From JAPLSN01 sp964482955 (GTDB lineage Bacteria; Spirochaetota; Spirochaetia; Treponematales; UBA12059): a stretch of DNA of 64,000 bases. The translations under genes were made by a program, and so were the position numbers. This document shows, piece by piece, positions 50,601 through 58,334 of this stretch. The number at the start of each line of letters is the position of its first letter. Within the stretch, counting starts at the first letter, position 1. The DNA is taken from assembly GCA_964482955.1 (NCBI GenBank), contig CAYZZW010000001.1:62001-126000 (forward strand). The letters are read 5' to 3'. Under the pieces are notes generated by a model. That model saw only the letters and a program-made list of their open reading frames with translations, had not been told where the DNA came from and ran no database searches.

Positions 50601-50864
50601 GGACACGTCCTCTGAGGAGGATACGTCCTCCGCAGGAGCGGGAGACGGCGGGGCGGGACGGCGGTCCAGCGCGGAAAAATCGGGAACGCGCGCGGAAACC
50701 GGCGCCGCGCCTTCCTCGAAGGCTTGGGACGGTCCTTCGCCGGGAGCGCGCTCGGGCGGAGCGATGTCGACGAGGGTTTCGTTCCACTTCTTGAGCAGCT
50801 CTTCCTCGTGACCGAGAGGCCTGAGATCCTGCTTGAACCTCTCGATGTCCTGGAGCCGCGGCAT
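47616..50864 (-). CDS. FlcA-like periplasmic flagellar collar protein (TM + TPR)
   Basis: A 1082-residue protein in three parts. The N-terminus MPRLQDIERFKQDLRPLGHE fits the conserved head of spirochaetal collar-type proteins. Residues ~40-420 are acidic, Gly/Pro/Ala-rich low complexity (many Glu and Asp), then a conserved patch (LSDEQVDDLQDSLLGFPLNLRLAVEDI). One transmembrane helix follows at ~511-534 (MAGMILGVLAAALCVLWLGYTF), then a long TPR region in the periplasm (repeats around AEAEEHFGKADK, ELAAEKYERLLARWP, and others). Borrelia FlcA/BB0326 has a similar TM-TPR plan and helps build the periplasmic flagellar collar. Assignment is by architecture, so another TPR membrane scaffold is possible. 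GAGGAAG precedes the ATG at 50864. Confidence 0.62.
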   Translation of the reverse strand: MPRLQDIERFKQDLRPLGHEEELLKKWNETLVDIAPPERAPGEGPSQAFEEGAAPVSARVPDFSALDRRPAPPSPAPAEDVSSSEDVSFDEFLGGIDLDHLGESSTSASLETAEPGTSVPTESVDADFLSALADLGGAPPAATEAPGAPEPRAIEPGAIDLGGFEIEALPGETGAEAAPEGGPGMVDHGKPASPLGDGGPAESGADETAGLLAGLSDELSSGDFGAGFGETAAEAEEPENAPSGAGGFELPGLGDDLFGVGAAEPETETEPVATTGGPGEEAPSDLEALPELGEIDLGGDVDFFGLDKPTSGMQAAQSAPKAPDAFETNDDFGAAFGLGGAPDFNAEPEPAPESPDFFGGDGSFGADDFTISELDSRDHAPRKKPEPEAPRKKPEKKRREPEAPLPEGAVKPVSLSDEQVDDLQDSLLGFPLNLRLAVEDIIANIHGTDEQRARLVWMLVEGDSAAAVADWASRILKRPIELPKGYEKRTGAAFEAERGSFPYLFVHTILPMAGMILGVLAAALCVLWLGYTFVWRPIQANSWYARGYERVRDDAFAEAEEHFGKADKVWPMKPWYYRYARAYVAKHRYELAAEKYERLLARWPSDDAAAIEWARLEKDEVYDYAEAARILREYVLDRDYYNKDALLLLGDSWLDWAEEDPLGDKPDKFEEARVAYASLVQKYGQKDPYLERMLRYFIRLEQGRGVDKSDQILALKAHFTDTWKARISAETLTELGGYLIDRDLLQDVRKILMRSADLDRTIPATHYQMSRYYRLTDNPDEERKALSNAVITFEAKENLRSRDIGRYVDALNWSGEYYVRTGEVVTAETFFEKARARYERAVEERRLARNRRYGAIYANLADIRIAHRDDYAGALRLFAEAVLNGYDTPLMHYQRGYIYYAVGSLEDPAKAVEHFYRAGLDIAEDRHYLDYAIANALYRREDYFAARSYYETLAERLRSELERLDAVAPQTRDVHHELVQLLMFTDNNLGAALYKAAERTGNPSLRGAAMAAWTESLELWDAIDRDAKTMLRPGTRAAAATNIDAVTHPRRGIDIVIERLIPKRMEFPQGWAPYRDSPAQRK

Positions 50865-50949
50865 AGACTTCCTCGGGCGCGTGATGCCCCGCCCTGCGGC
50901 GGGCATGGGGGGAGCGCGCGGAATCGCGGGCGAATCCCGCTCCCTCCGT

Positions 50950-50979
50950 ATAATAACGGAAGAATCCGCGTCATGTTAA
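50950..50979 (-). promoter_or_regulatory. Possible promoter of the FlcA-like gene
   Basis: Minus-strand TTAACA (50979-50974) and TATTAT (50955-50950) are 18 bases apart. TATAAT can also be read on the plus strand here, so orientation is uncertain. Confidence 0.4.
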
Positions 50980-51071
50980 GCTTTATCGTGCGTCCGCCGC
51001 CGGTTCGGTGCCGGGAACGCCGTTCGGCTTCATTCCCACGCGCTTTCTGCCGATATTGGAACGGTACGATC

Positions 51072-51776
51072 ATGCGGAACACCACGCTCGCCCTGGCCCT
51101 CGCGATCATGACGCTCGCGGACGCCGCGGCCTTCGACGTCCAGTCCCTCTCCCTCCACCTGCACCTCGCGGGCCTGTCCCGCGCCGAGGCGCCGACGGTG
51201 ATGGAGGATCAGGCCGTTTTTTCGGTCAAGGGCCCCTACCGCTCGGTGGGAGCCGCCTTCGAGCACGAGGGCTGGGCGATCGTGCATGCCTTCGAGCGGA
51301 ACGCCCAGGGCGTGTTCGTGCTGGCCCTGCCCCTCCCGCTCGACTCGGAAAACCCGCTGGCGTACCGGATCGTCGTCGACGGCGTCTGGACCCGCGACCC
51401 GGCGAACCCGTCCTGGCGCCGCGATCCGCGCACCGCGCTGGACCTGTCCGTCCTGGCCGTGCCGCGGGTCAGCTCCGAGCGGCCCGGCCTCTACCGCCTC
51501 GTTTCCGAGGACGGCCGGCTCGTCCGCTTCCTCTGGAAAGGGGAACCCGGATCGGTCGTGACGGTGGCCGGCGACTTCAACCAGTGGGATCCCTTCCTCC
51601 ACGAGCTCCGGGAAACCGAGCCCGGCGTCTTCCGGCTCGATTTGGCCCTGCCCCCGGGCCGGCACCGTTACGCGTTCTTCTATCGCGGCGAATCCCGCGC
51701 CGACCCCCTGAATCCGTCGCACGAATTCACGAAAGACGGGATGGAAGTCTCGACGGTCGAGCTGCCCGCGTACTGA
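51072..51776 (+). CDS. Exported protein with CBM48/glycogen-binding-like domains
   Basis: A 234-residue protein with signal peptide (MRNTTLALALAIMTLADAAA). Two immunoglobulin-like CBM48 (isoamylase N-terminal or AMPK-beta type) modules follow. The first has FSVKGPYRSVGAAFEH and PLAYRIVVDGVWTRDPANP. The second has FLWKGEPGSVVTVAGDFNQWDP, then LPPGRHRYAFFYRGESRADPLNP, closely matching the family signature FNxW...G.h.Y.f..DG. No catalytic domain is attached. The module may bind alpha-glucan or have been recruited as an envelope scaffold. It is alone between divergent and downstream cyclic-di-GMP genes. The ribosome site is weak. Confidence 0.75.
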   Translation: MRNTTLALALAIMTLADAAAFDVQSLSLHLHLAGLSRAEAPTVMEDQAVFSVKGPYRSVGAAFEHEGWAIVHAFERNAQGVFVLALPLPLDSENPLAYRIVVDGVWTRDPANPSWRRDPRTALDLSVLAVPRVSSERPGLYRLVSEDGRLVRFLWKGEPGSVVTVAGDFNQWDPFLHELRETEPGVFRLDLALPPGRHRYAFFYRGESRADPLNPSHEFTKDGMEVSTVELPAY

Positions 51777-51820
51777 GAACCCGTCGGACCCGCGACCGCC
51801 GGATACGGGCCGCCAGGCCA

Positions 51821-51848
51821 TTGCCAACGCCGCGCTGACACCTATACT
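51821..51848 (+). promoter_or_regulatory. Promoter of the GGDEF-EAL gene, near-leaderless
   Basis: TTGCCA (51821-51826) and TATACT (51843-51848) are 16 bases apart. The expected start (about 51855) falls within a few bases of ATG 51859, and no ribosome site is present. Confidence 0.5.
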
Positions 51849-51858
51849 TCCTTAATGT

Positions 51859-53922
51859 ATGGCACAACCCAGAATCGCCTTCCTGCGCCTCGCGCGTAAC
51901 GCGAGCCTCGCCGACCTCGTCGTGGCCGGCGCCGCACTCGTCGTCTACGCCGCGGCTTTCTTCGTGTCGTTCCCCTTTTTCGGCCGCGTCGTCGGCGTCC
52001 TGGCCGTTTTCCCGATCTTCGCGCTCGTCCGCGTCGCCGGACTTCCGGGAGGCATCGCGGGCGGCGTCGCGGTCTTCGTCCTCGACACCGTCCTGTACGC
52101 CCTGCTCGGCTACGGGGAGTCCTTCCTGTCCGCGGCGCGCCTCACGAGCTGGGGGGCGGTCACCGGGCTCGGCCTCGTCTTCGGCTTCCTCGAGGAGGTC
52201 GAAAGCGCCCGCAGGCGCGGCGAGCGGGAATTCGCCCGGGCCCTCGAGAATTCGGGCGAAGGGGTCTGGGTCCTGGACGTGAAGCGAAACCGCCTGTCCG
52301 TGAGCCCGGGCTGGTTCAAGGTCGCGGGCTGCGACCCGGCCGTCGGGATCTCGACGCTGGACGGCTTCGCCTCCCGTCTCCACCCGGACGAAAGCCCCAG
52401 GGTGCTCGACGAATTCGAACGGCTCCGCTCCGGCGCCTCCCGCGACGCCGCGTTCGAATACCGCGTCCGAGGCGAGGACGGTTCGTGGCGCTGGCTCCAC
52501 ACGCGGGGCTGCGTCGCGGCGCTCGGGCTCGACGGCGCGCCCGCCCGCCTCGTCGGGGTGTCCTGCGACATGACCGAGCGCAAGAACCACGAGGACCAGC
52601 TCGTCTTCCAGGCCTACCACGACCAGCTGACGCGACTGCCCAACCGCAAGGCCTTCTTCGAGCGGGCCGTGGAGATGCTCGCTTCGGCCGACCGCTCCGT
52701 GACCGAGCGCACGCGCTCCTTCGTCCTCCTCGACCTGGACGACTTCAAGCACGTCAACGACTCGATGGGGCACAAGGTGGGCGACCTCTGCCTCCGCGCC
52801 GCGGCCGAGCGCCTGCAGCGCGCGACCCGCCGCTCGGACTTCCTCTTCCACCTGGGCGCGAACGCCTTCATGGTCGTGCTGTCGCGGACGGCGGCCGAGA
52901 CCGACGCCGCCGTGTTCGCCGACAAGACGATCGCGGCGTTCGCCGAGCCCTTCGCCGTCGAGGGCTTCCAGATCTACGTCGGGCTCAGCGCCGGCATCGC
53001 CCTCTACCCGCGGGACGGGCTCGACCCGCTCACGCTCATCCGCAAGGCCGAATCCGCCCTGCGCGAGGCGAAGCGGGAACGGAACGCCTACCGCTTCTTC
53101 TCGCCCGAGATCCAGGAGCGGGCCAAGCGGCGCGTGGACCTGCTTTCGAGCCTCCGGAAGGCCGTCGCCGAGTCCGATTTCACGCTCGCCTACCAACCCA
53201 TCCAGACCGCCGACGGGCGGATCGAGAGCCTCGAGGCGCTCATCCGCTGGAAACGCCGCGACACGGGCGACGCGGTCCCCCCCGGCGAGTTCATCCCGCT
53301 CGCGGAGGAATCGGGGCTCATCGTCCGCATCGGGCGCTTCGTCCTCGACCGCGCGTTGGCCGACCTCGTCCGCCTCTCCGCCCTGCCCGACCCGCCCTCG
53401 GTGGCGGTCAACGTGTCCGCGCGGCAGCTCCGCGACCGCACCTTCGTGGCCGGGCTCCGGACCGCGCTCGAGCGTTCGGGGGCGGATCCGCGCCGGCTCA
53501 GGCTCGAGATCACCGAATCGAGCTTCCTCGAGGCGACCGACGAGATCGCGGGACGGCTCCGCGCCATTCGCGAGCTCGGCGTGACGGTGTCCCTCGACGA
53601 TTTCGGGACGGGCTATTCGTCGCTCGCCTACCTGCGCGACCTGCCCATCGACGAGATGAAGATCGACCGCCTGTTCGTCCGGGACCTGCCCGACCCGAAG
53701 GCGCGGGCCATCGTCGTGGCCGTGCTCGACCTGGCCCGGGGCTTGGGGAAGCGCGTCGTCGCGGAGGGCGTGGCGAGCGCGGAAGCCCGCGACTGCCTCG
53801 CGCGCCTCGGTTGCGAACGGTTCCAGGGCGAGTTCCTGTCCCCGCCCCGGCCGATCGAGGATTTGCTTCCCGCGTCGACTCCGGTCCCGGGTATTGACGA
53901 ATCGGGCGGAACTCCGCTATAA
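51859..53922 (+). CDS. Membrane GGDEF-EAL protein, c-di-GMP phosphodiesterase with degenerate GGDEF
   Basis: A 687-residue protein: five or so N-terminal membrane helices, PAS at ~125-245 (WVLDVKRNRLSVSPGWFKVAG), GGDEF at ~250-415 and EAL at ~425-680. The GGDEF active site reads HLGANAF, so cyclase activity is unlikely and the domain may bind GTP as a sensor. The EAL domain keeps LEALIRWK, EITESSF, DDFGTGYSSL, IDRLFV and VAEGV, so it should hydrolyse c-di-GMP. The gene probably has a nearly leaderless transcript. A promoter for the following tRNA overlaps its 3' end. Confidence 0.9.
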   Translation: MAQPRIAFLRLARNASLADLVVAGAALVVYAAAFFVSFPFFGRVVGVLAVFPIFALVRVAGLPGGIAGGVAVFVLDTVLYALLGYGESFLSAARLTSWGAVTGLGLVFGFLEEVESARRRGEREFARALENSGEGVWVLDVKRNRLSVSPGWFKVAGCDPAVGISTLDGFASRLHPDESPRVLDEFERLRSGASRDAAFEYRVRGEDGSWRWLHTRGCVAALGLDGAPARLVGVSCDMTERKNHEDQLVFQAYHDQLTRLPNRKAFFERAVEMLASADRSVTERTRSFVLLDLDDFKHVNDSMGHKVGDLCLRAAAERLQRATRRSDFLFHLGANAFMVVLSRTAAETDAAVFADKTIAAFAEPFAVEGFQIYVGLSAGIALYPRDGLDPLTLIRKAESALREAKRERNAYRFFSPEIQERAKRRVDLLSSLRKAVAESDFTLAYQPIQTADGRIESLEALIRWKRRDTGDAVPPGEFIPLAEESGLIVRIGRFVLDRALADLVRLSALPDPPSVAVNVSARQLRDRTFVAGLRTALERSGADPRRLRLEITESSFLEATDEIAGRLRAIRELGVTVSLDDFGTGYSSLAYLRDLPIDEMKIDRLFVRDLPDPKARAIVVAVLDLARGLGKRVVAEGVASAEARDCLARLGCERFQGEFLSPPRPIEDLLPASTPVPGIDESGGTPL

Positions 53923-53923
53923 A
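53894..53923 (+). promoter_or_regulatory. Promoter of tRNA-Phe
   Basis: TTGACG (53894-53899) and TATAAA (53918-53923) are 18 bases apart. The element overlaps the 3' end of the EAL gene. Confidence 0.6.
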
Positions 53924-53935
53924 GATCGCGCTTTC

Positions 53936-54008
<73 letters not shown>

Positions 54009-54017
54009 ACCGAAGGA

Positions 54018-54045
54018 AAGGCCACCCGGCGCGGGTGGCCTTTTC
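54018..54045 (+). terminator. Terminator of tRNA-Phe
   Basis: AAGGCCACCCG-GC-GCGGGTGGCC stem followed by TTTTC, directly after the tRNA. Confidence 0.85.
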
Positions 54046-54061
54046 GTTTGGTCGGCGCCGG

Positions 54062-54090
54062 TTGAGCCGGACGGCCCGATCGCCTATACT
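54062..54090 (+). promoter_or_regulatory. Promoter of the histidine kinase/HD-GYP operon
   Basis: TTGAGC (54062-54067) and TATACT (54085-54090) are 17 bases apart. The start would be near 54097, giving a leader of about 35 bases. Confidence 0.55.
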
Positions 54091-54131
54091 GGAAGCCGCT
54101 GGCGGGCGAACGCCGCGACACGGGAGGCTTG

Positions 54132-55667
54132 GTGGAACGAGCGGAAAAACGCCGGACGGCGCGCGCGGTTCCGATCGGACGCTCGATCGGGTTCCGCATC
54201 TACTCGTGGGCGCTCGCCTTCGCGGCCGTGCTGGTCATCGCCGCCGGGCTCGCCGTGCTGGCGGTAGAGACCCGCTCGGTCAGGCTCGCGCTCGACGCGG
54301 GGATCGAGCAGGTGCGCGTCCGGGTCTCGGAAGTCCTCCTCGAACCACTGTGGTCCTACTCGAAATCCCAGATCGAAACCGTCATCCGCCTCGAGATGCA
54401 GAGCCGGGAAATCCTCTACATCTACGTCCTCGACGAGAACGGACAGCCGGTCGCCGGGCTCGCGCGGGACCGGAACGGCGCGGTGACGCCGCGCGAGGCC
54501 GCGGACAACGACTTCATCCTGAAGTCGCTGTACACGACGGTCCAATCGCACCTCACGCGCAACGATTTTCCCATCGGCCTCGTGGACATCGGCTTCACCG
54601 ACGTCTTCGCCCGGCGCGAGATCGCCCGGCGCTTCCTCGCGGACGTGGGCCGCATGACCGTCGTCATCGCCCTCGTGCTCGGCTTCGCCCTCGCCATCCT
54701 CAAGGCGACCGCGTTCGACCCGCTCTCCCGGATGGTGGAGACGGTCCGGCGCTTCGGCGGCCGGGACTACGCGGCGCGCATCCCGCCGCGGAAGCGTCGC
54801 GACGAGCTGTCCGAACTGGCGGACGCCTTTAACACGATGGCCGCGCTCATCGAGTCGCACTCGGTCGAGCTCGAGCGCCTCGTCGACGAGCGGACGAAGC
54901 AGCTCGTCGAATCGGAAAAACTGGCTTTCCTCGGCAGCCTCGTGGCCGGCGTCGCGCACGAGATCAACACGCCCGTCGGCGTCGCCGTGACCGCGGCGTC
55001 GCACCTGACCGAACGCACCGCGAATCTCCGCCGGGACTTCGAGGCGGACGACCTGACCAGGTCCGACCTGGCGTCCTACCTGGCCGAGGCGGACGAAGCG
55101 GCGAGCATCATGCTCGCGAACCTCCGCCGCGCGGGCGACTTCGTCCGAAGCTTCAAGCAGGTGGCCATCGACCAGAGCCACGAGGAACGACGCCTGTTCA
55201 AGCTGAAACCCTACGTCGAGGAGATCATCTTCTCGCTCAAGCCGCGGCTCAAGAAGACCAGGCACGTCGTCGACGTCGACATTCCGGACGGACTCACGCT
55301 CAACACGATGCCGGGGCTCCTGTCGCAGATCGTCACGAACCTGGTGGTCAACTCGCTCGACCACGGCTTCGAAACGGATCAAGCCGGCCGCATCGGCATT
55401 TCGGCGCGGGTATCCGACGGCAAACTCGTGTTCGTCTACCGGGACAACGGAAAGGGCGTGCCGCGCGAAATCCAGCACCGGATCTTCCAGCCCTTTTTCA
55501 CGACGCGTCGCGACCGCGGGGGGACCGGGCTCGGTCTCTACATCATCGCGAACATAGCCACCAAGCTCTCCGGATCGGTCGCGTTCGCGAGCGAGCCGGG
55601 AGCCGGCGTCGAATTCACCGTGACCCTCCCGCCGGAGACGGTCGCGTCGCAGGGAGCCGACACATGA
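54132..55667 (+). CDS. Membrane sensor histidine kinase
   Basis: A 511-residue kinase from GTG 54132 (TTG 54129 is less likely); GGAGG lies four bases upstream. Two transmembrane helices (IYSWALAFAAVLVIAAGLAVLAV; VVIALVLGFALAILKATAF) enclose a ~140-residue periplasmic sensor. A HAMP-like segment follows (FGGRDYAARIPPRKRRDELSELADAFN), then HisKA with LVAGVAHEINTPV (phospho-His). All HATPase boxes are present: NLVVNSLDHGF, YRDNGKGVP and GGTGLGLYI. Its stop overlaps the start of the REC-DUF3369-HD-GYP gene (ATGA), so the regulator is the likely cognate partner. The signal is unknown. Confidence 0.92.
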   Translation: MERAEKRRTARAVPIGRSIGFRIYSWALAFAAVLVIAAGLAVLAVETRSVRLALDAGIEQVRVRVSEVLLEPLWSYSKSQIETVIRLEMQSREILYIYVLDENGQPVAGLARDRNGAVTPREAADNDFILKSLYTTVQSHLTRNDFPIGLVDIGFTDVFARREIARRFLADVGRMTVVIALVLGFALAILKATAFDPLSRMVETVRRFGGRDYAARIPPRKRRDELSELADAFNTMAALIESHSVELERLVDERTKQLVESEKLAFLGSLVAGVAHEINTPVGVAVTAASHLTERTANLRRDFEADDLTRSDLASYLAEADEAASIMLANLRRAGDFVRSFKQVAIDQSHEERRLFKLKPYVEEIIFSLKPRLKKTRHVVDVDIPDGLTLNTMPGLLSQIVTNLVVNSLDHGFETDQAGRIGISARVSDGKLVFVYRDNGKGVPREIQHRIFQPFFTTRRDRGGTGLGLYIIANIATKLSGSVAFASEPGAGVEFTVTLPPETVASQGADT

Positions 55668-57214
55668 GCGCAAAAGAGGACGCGATGACCTTCGCCGAGG
55701 ACCGGAAGCCCCCCGAGCAACAGGCTCGGGACGACAAATGGAACGTCCTCATCGTCGACGACGAGGACGAGGTCCATCACGTCACGAAGCTCGTGCTTTC
55801 GGGCTTCTCCTTCATGGGCCGCGGCCTCCGCTTCCACAGCGCCTATTCCGCGGCGGAAGCGAGGCGCATCCTGGCCGAGCGCCAGGACATCGCGGTGGCG
55901 CTCCTCGACGTGGTCATGGAGGACGACAGCGCGGGGCTGACCCTCGTGCGCCACATCCGGGACGAACTGCGGAACCCGTACATGCGCATCGTGCTCCGCA
56001 CCGGCCAGCCGGGGCACGCGCCGGAAAGCCGGGTGATCCTCGAGTACGACATCAACGACTACAAAGAAAAGACCGAGCTGACGGCGCAGAAGCTCTTCAC
56101 GACGATGGTGTCGTCCATCCGCTCGTACCGCGACATCATGACCATCGAGAAGAACCGGCGCGGGCTCGAGAAGATCATCGACGCCTCCGCGCGCATCTTC
56201 GAGATCCAGTCGCTCCAGAAGTTCGCCTCCGGCGTCCTCGAACAGCTCACGAGCCTCCTCAACATCGACCGCGACGCGATCTACTTCAACGTCGGCGGCT
56301 TCACGGCCGTCATGGACGGCGCCGGTTTCCGCGTCCTCGCCGCGACGGGGCACTTCATCCCCATGATCGGGAAGGAAGTCGGCGAGATACTCACGCCGCC
56401 GCTGGCCGGCCTCGTGGAGAAGAGCGTCGCGGAGCGCCGGAGCGCCTACGACGACGAGGCCTACGTCGGCTACATCGAGACGAAGTCGGGTTCCAAGAAC
56501 ATCATTTTCCTCGACAATTGCCCGGGCCTGTCGTCCATCGACATCGAACTCATCAACATCTACTGCATGAACGTGGCGGTGGCCTTCGAGAACATCTACC
56601 TGAACCGCGAGCTCGAGGAGACGCAGAAGGAGCTCATCTTCAAGCTCGGCGAGGTGATCGAAAGCCGCACCAAGGACCAGGACACGACCGACCACGTCCG
56701 GCGCGTGGCCACCCTCGTGCGCTTCCTGGCGATCGAGCTCGGCCTGCCGGAGGAGGAGGCCGAGCTCGTGAGCGTGGCCAGCGCCATCCACGACATCGGG
56801 AAGATCGCCATACCCGACGACATCCTCCTCAAGCCCGGCAAGCTCACGCCCTCGGAACACGACATGATGAAGCAGCACACGGTCTTCGGGCGGCGGATGT
56901 TCGAGCACTCGAAGCGGAGCCTCTTCGGCGCCGCCACGCTGATCGCGTTCCAGCACCACGAAAACTGGGACGGCTCGGGCTACCCCACGGGCGCCTCGGG
57001 CGAGGACATCCCGCTCTACGCCCGGATCACCGCCATCGCCGACGTCTTCGACGCGATGACGCACAAGCGCGTCTACCGCGAGGCGGCCCTGTCGGCGGGC
57101 GAAGCCGTGGCCTACATCGAAGCCCAGGCCGGCAAGCAGTTCGACCCGAAACTCGTCGCCCTGTTTTCCGAAAAGCGGAAAGAGCTTGCGGCGCTGGCGG
57201 GCATCCGGCCTTGA
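55664..57214 (+). CDS. Response regulator REC-DUF3369-HD-GYP, c-di-GMP phosphodiesterase
   Basis: A 516-residue regulator translationally coupled to the kinase. Residues ~25-155 are a receiver with acidic pocket VDDEDE and phospho-acceptor Asp in LLDVVMED. DUF3369 spans ~165-320, with YDINDYKEKTELTA near its start. The HD-GYP domain (~325-500) has HDIGKIAIPDDIL and HHENWDGSGYP, with the active-site residues intact, so it should degrade c-di-GMP when phosphorylated. GGGAG precedes the ATG. It is paralogous over REC-DUF3369 to the protein at 5150-6715. Confidence 0.95.
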   Translation: MSAKEDAMTFAEDRKPPEQQARDDKWNVLIVDDEDEVHHVTKLVLSGFSFMGRGLRFHSAYSAAEARRILAERQDIAVALLDVVMEDDSAGLTLVRHIRDELRNPYMRIVLRTGQPGHAPESRVILEYDINDYKEKTELTAQKLFTTMVSSIRSYRDIMTIEKNRRGLEKIIDASARIFEIQSLQKFASGVLEQLTSLLNIDRDAIYFNVGGFTAVMDGAGFRVLAATGHFIPMIGKEVGEILTPPLAGLVEKSVAERRSAYDDEAYVGYIETKSGSKNIIFLDNCPGLSSIDIELINIYCMNVAVAFENIYLNRELEETQKELIFKLGEVIESRTKDQDTTDHVRRVATLVRFLAIELGLPEEEAELVSVASAIHDIGKIAIPDDILLKPGKLTPSEHDMMKQHTVFGRRMFEHSKRSLFGAATLIAFQHHENWDGSGYPTGASGEDIPLYARITAIADVFDAMTHKRVYREAALSAGEAVAYIEAQAGKQFDPKLVALFSEKRKELAALAGIRP

Positions 57215-57295
57215 CCTTCGTCGCGCGCGCGATACATCATCGCCCGCCGGGCGCGCGTTGACTGCCCCGGCGTCCGTTCCCCCGGAGGTGCATCC

Positions 57296-58273
57296 GTGAA
57301 AGTCCTCGTCATCGGCGGCGCCGGCTACATCGGCAGCCACGTCGTCCTCCGCTTCCTCGACTCGGGCCACGTCGTCACGGTGTTCGACAACCTGTCCTCG
57401 GGACTCCGCGAAAACCTCTTTCCGGGCGTTCCCTTCGTCGAGGGCGACATCCTCGATCCGGCGGCCCTGACGGCCGCGATGTCCGGCGGTTTCGACGCCG
57501 TCGTCCACCTGGCCGCGCTCAAGGCCGCCGGCGAATCCATGATCGCCCCGGAAAAATATTCCGTGAACAACCTCACGGGCGCCATCAACATCCTCAACGC
57601 GATGTGCGCGACGGGCGTCAAGCGCGTCGTCTTCAGCTCGACGGCGGCCGTGTACGGCGAACCAGCCTACCTGCCCATGGACGAAAAGCATCCGACCAAC
57701 CCGGAAAACTACTACGGCTTCACGAAGCTCGAAATCGAGCGCATCCTGTCGTGGTACGACCGGCTGAAAGGCGTGCGCTACGCGGCCCTGCGCTACTTCA
57801 ACGCCACCGGCTACGACCCGGCCGGGCGCGTCGGCGGTCTCGAGCGGAATCCCGCGAACCTCCTGCCCGTCATCATGGAAACGGCCGTCGGCGTCCGCAA
57901 GGAACTCAGGATCTTCGGCGGCGACTACCCGACGAAAGACGGCACGGGCGTGCGCGACTACGTCCACGTCTCCGACCTGGCCGACGCGCACCTGTCGGCG
58001 CTCGAGGCGATCACGGCCACCGACGCGAGTCTCATGGTCAACCTGGGCTCCGAAACCGGGCTGTCCGTGAAGGAGATGCTGGAGGCGGCCCGCCGCGTCA
58101 CCGGCCGCCCCATCCCGGCCGAAGTCGTGGCGCGACGGCCCGGCGACCCGGCCACCGTCGTCGCGTCCGCCGGCATGGCGCGCGACCTCCTCGGGTGGAA
58201 GGCCTCCCGCAGCGACCTGGACACCATCGTCTCGACCACCTGGAACGCGTACAAGCGCGCCTTCAAGCTCTGA
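57296..58273 (+). CDS. galE: UDP-glucose 4-epimerase
   Basis: A 325-residue SDR enzyme that interconverts UDP-glucose and UDP-galactose, feeding surface polysaccharide and galactose use. It starts at GTG 57296 after GGAGGTG, with the Rossmann motif GGAGYIGSH (8-16) and the catalytic YYGFTKLE (Tyr-x3-Lys). The active-site Ser lies in VVFSSTAAVYGEP. The C-terminal family regions are YFNATGYDP and GTGVRDYVHVSDLADAH. Length fits GalE. It lies after the HD-GYP gene and before the M20 hydrolase, 61 bases apart, with no further galactose genes nearby. Confidence 0.93.
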   Translation: MKVLVIGGAGYIGSHVVLRFLDSGHVVTVFDNLSSGLRENLFPGVPFVEGDILDPAALTAAMSGGFDAVVHLAALKAAGESMIAPEKYSVNNLTGAINILNAMCATGVKRVVFSSTAAVYGEPAYLPMDEKHPTNPENYYGFTKLEIERILSWYDRLKGVRYAALRYFNATGYDPAGRVGGLERNPANLLPVIMETAVGVRKELRIFGGDYPTKDGTGVRDYVHVSDLADAHLSALEAITATDASLMVNLGSETGLSVKEMLEAARRVTGRPIPAEVVARRPGDPATVVASAGMARDLLGWKASRSDLDTIVSTTWNAYKRAFKL

Positions 58274-58334
58274 CCCGAAACGGCGCCGCGACGAACCCGA
58301 CGCGGCGAACCGCGCTACCCCGAGGAGGGACACC

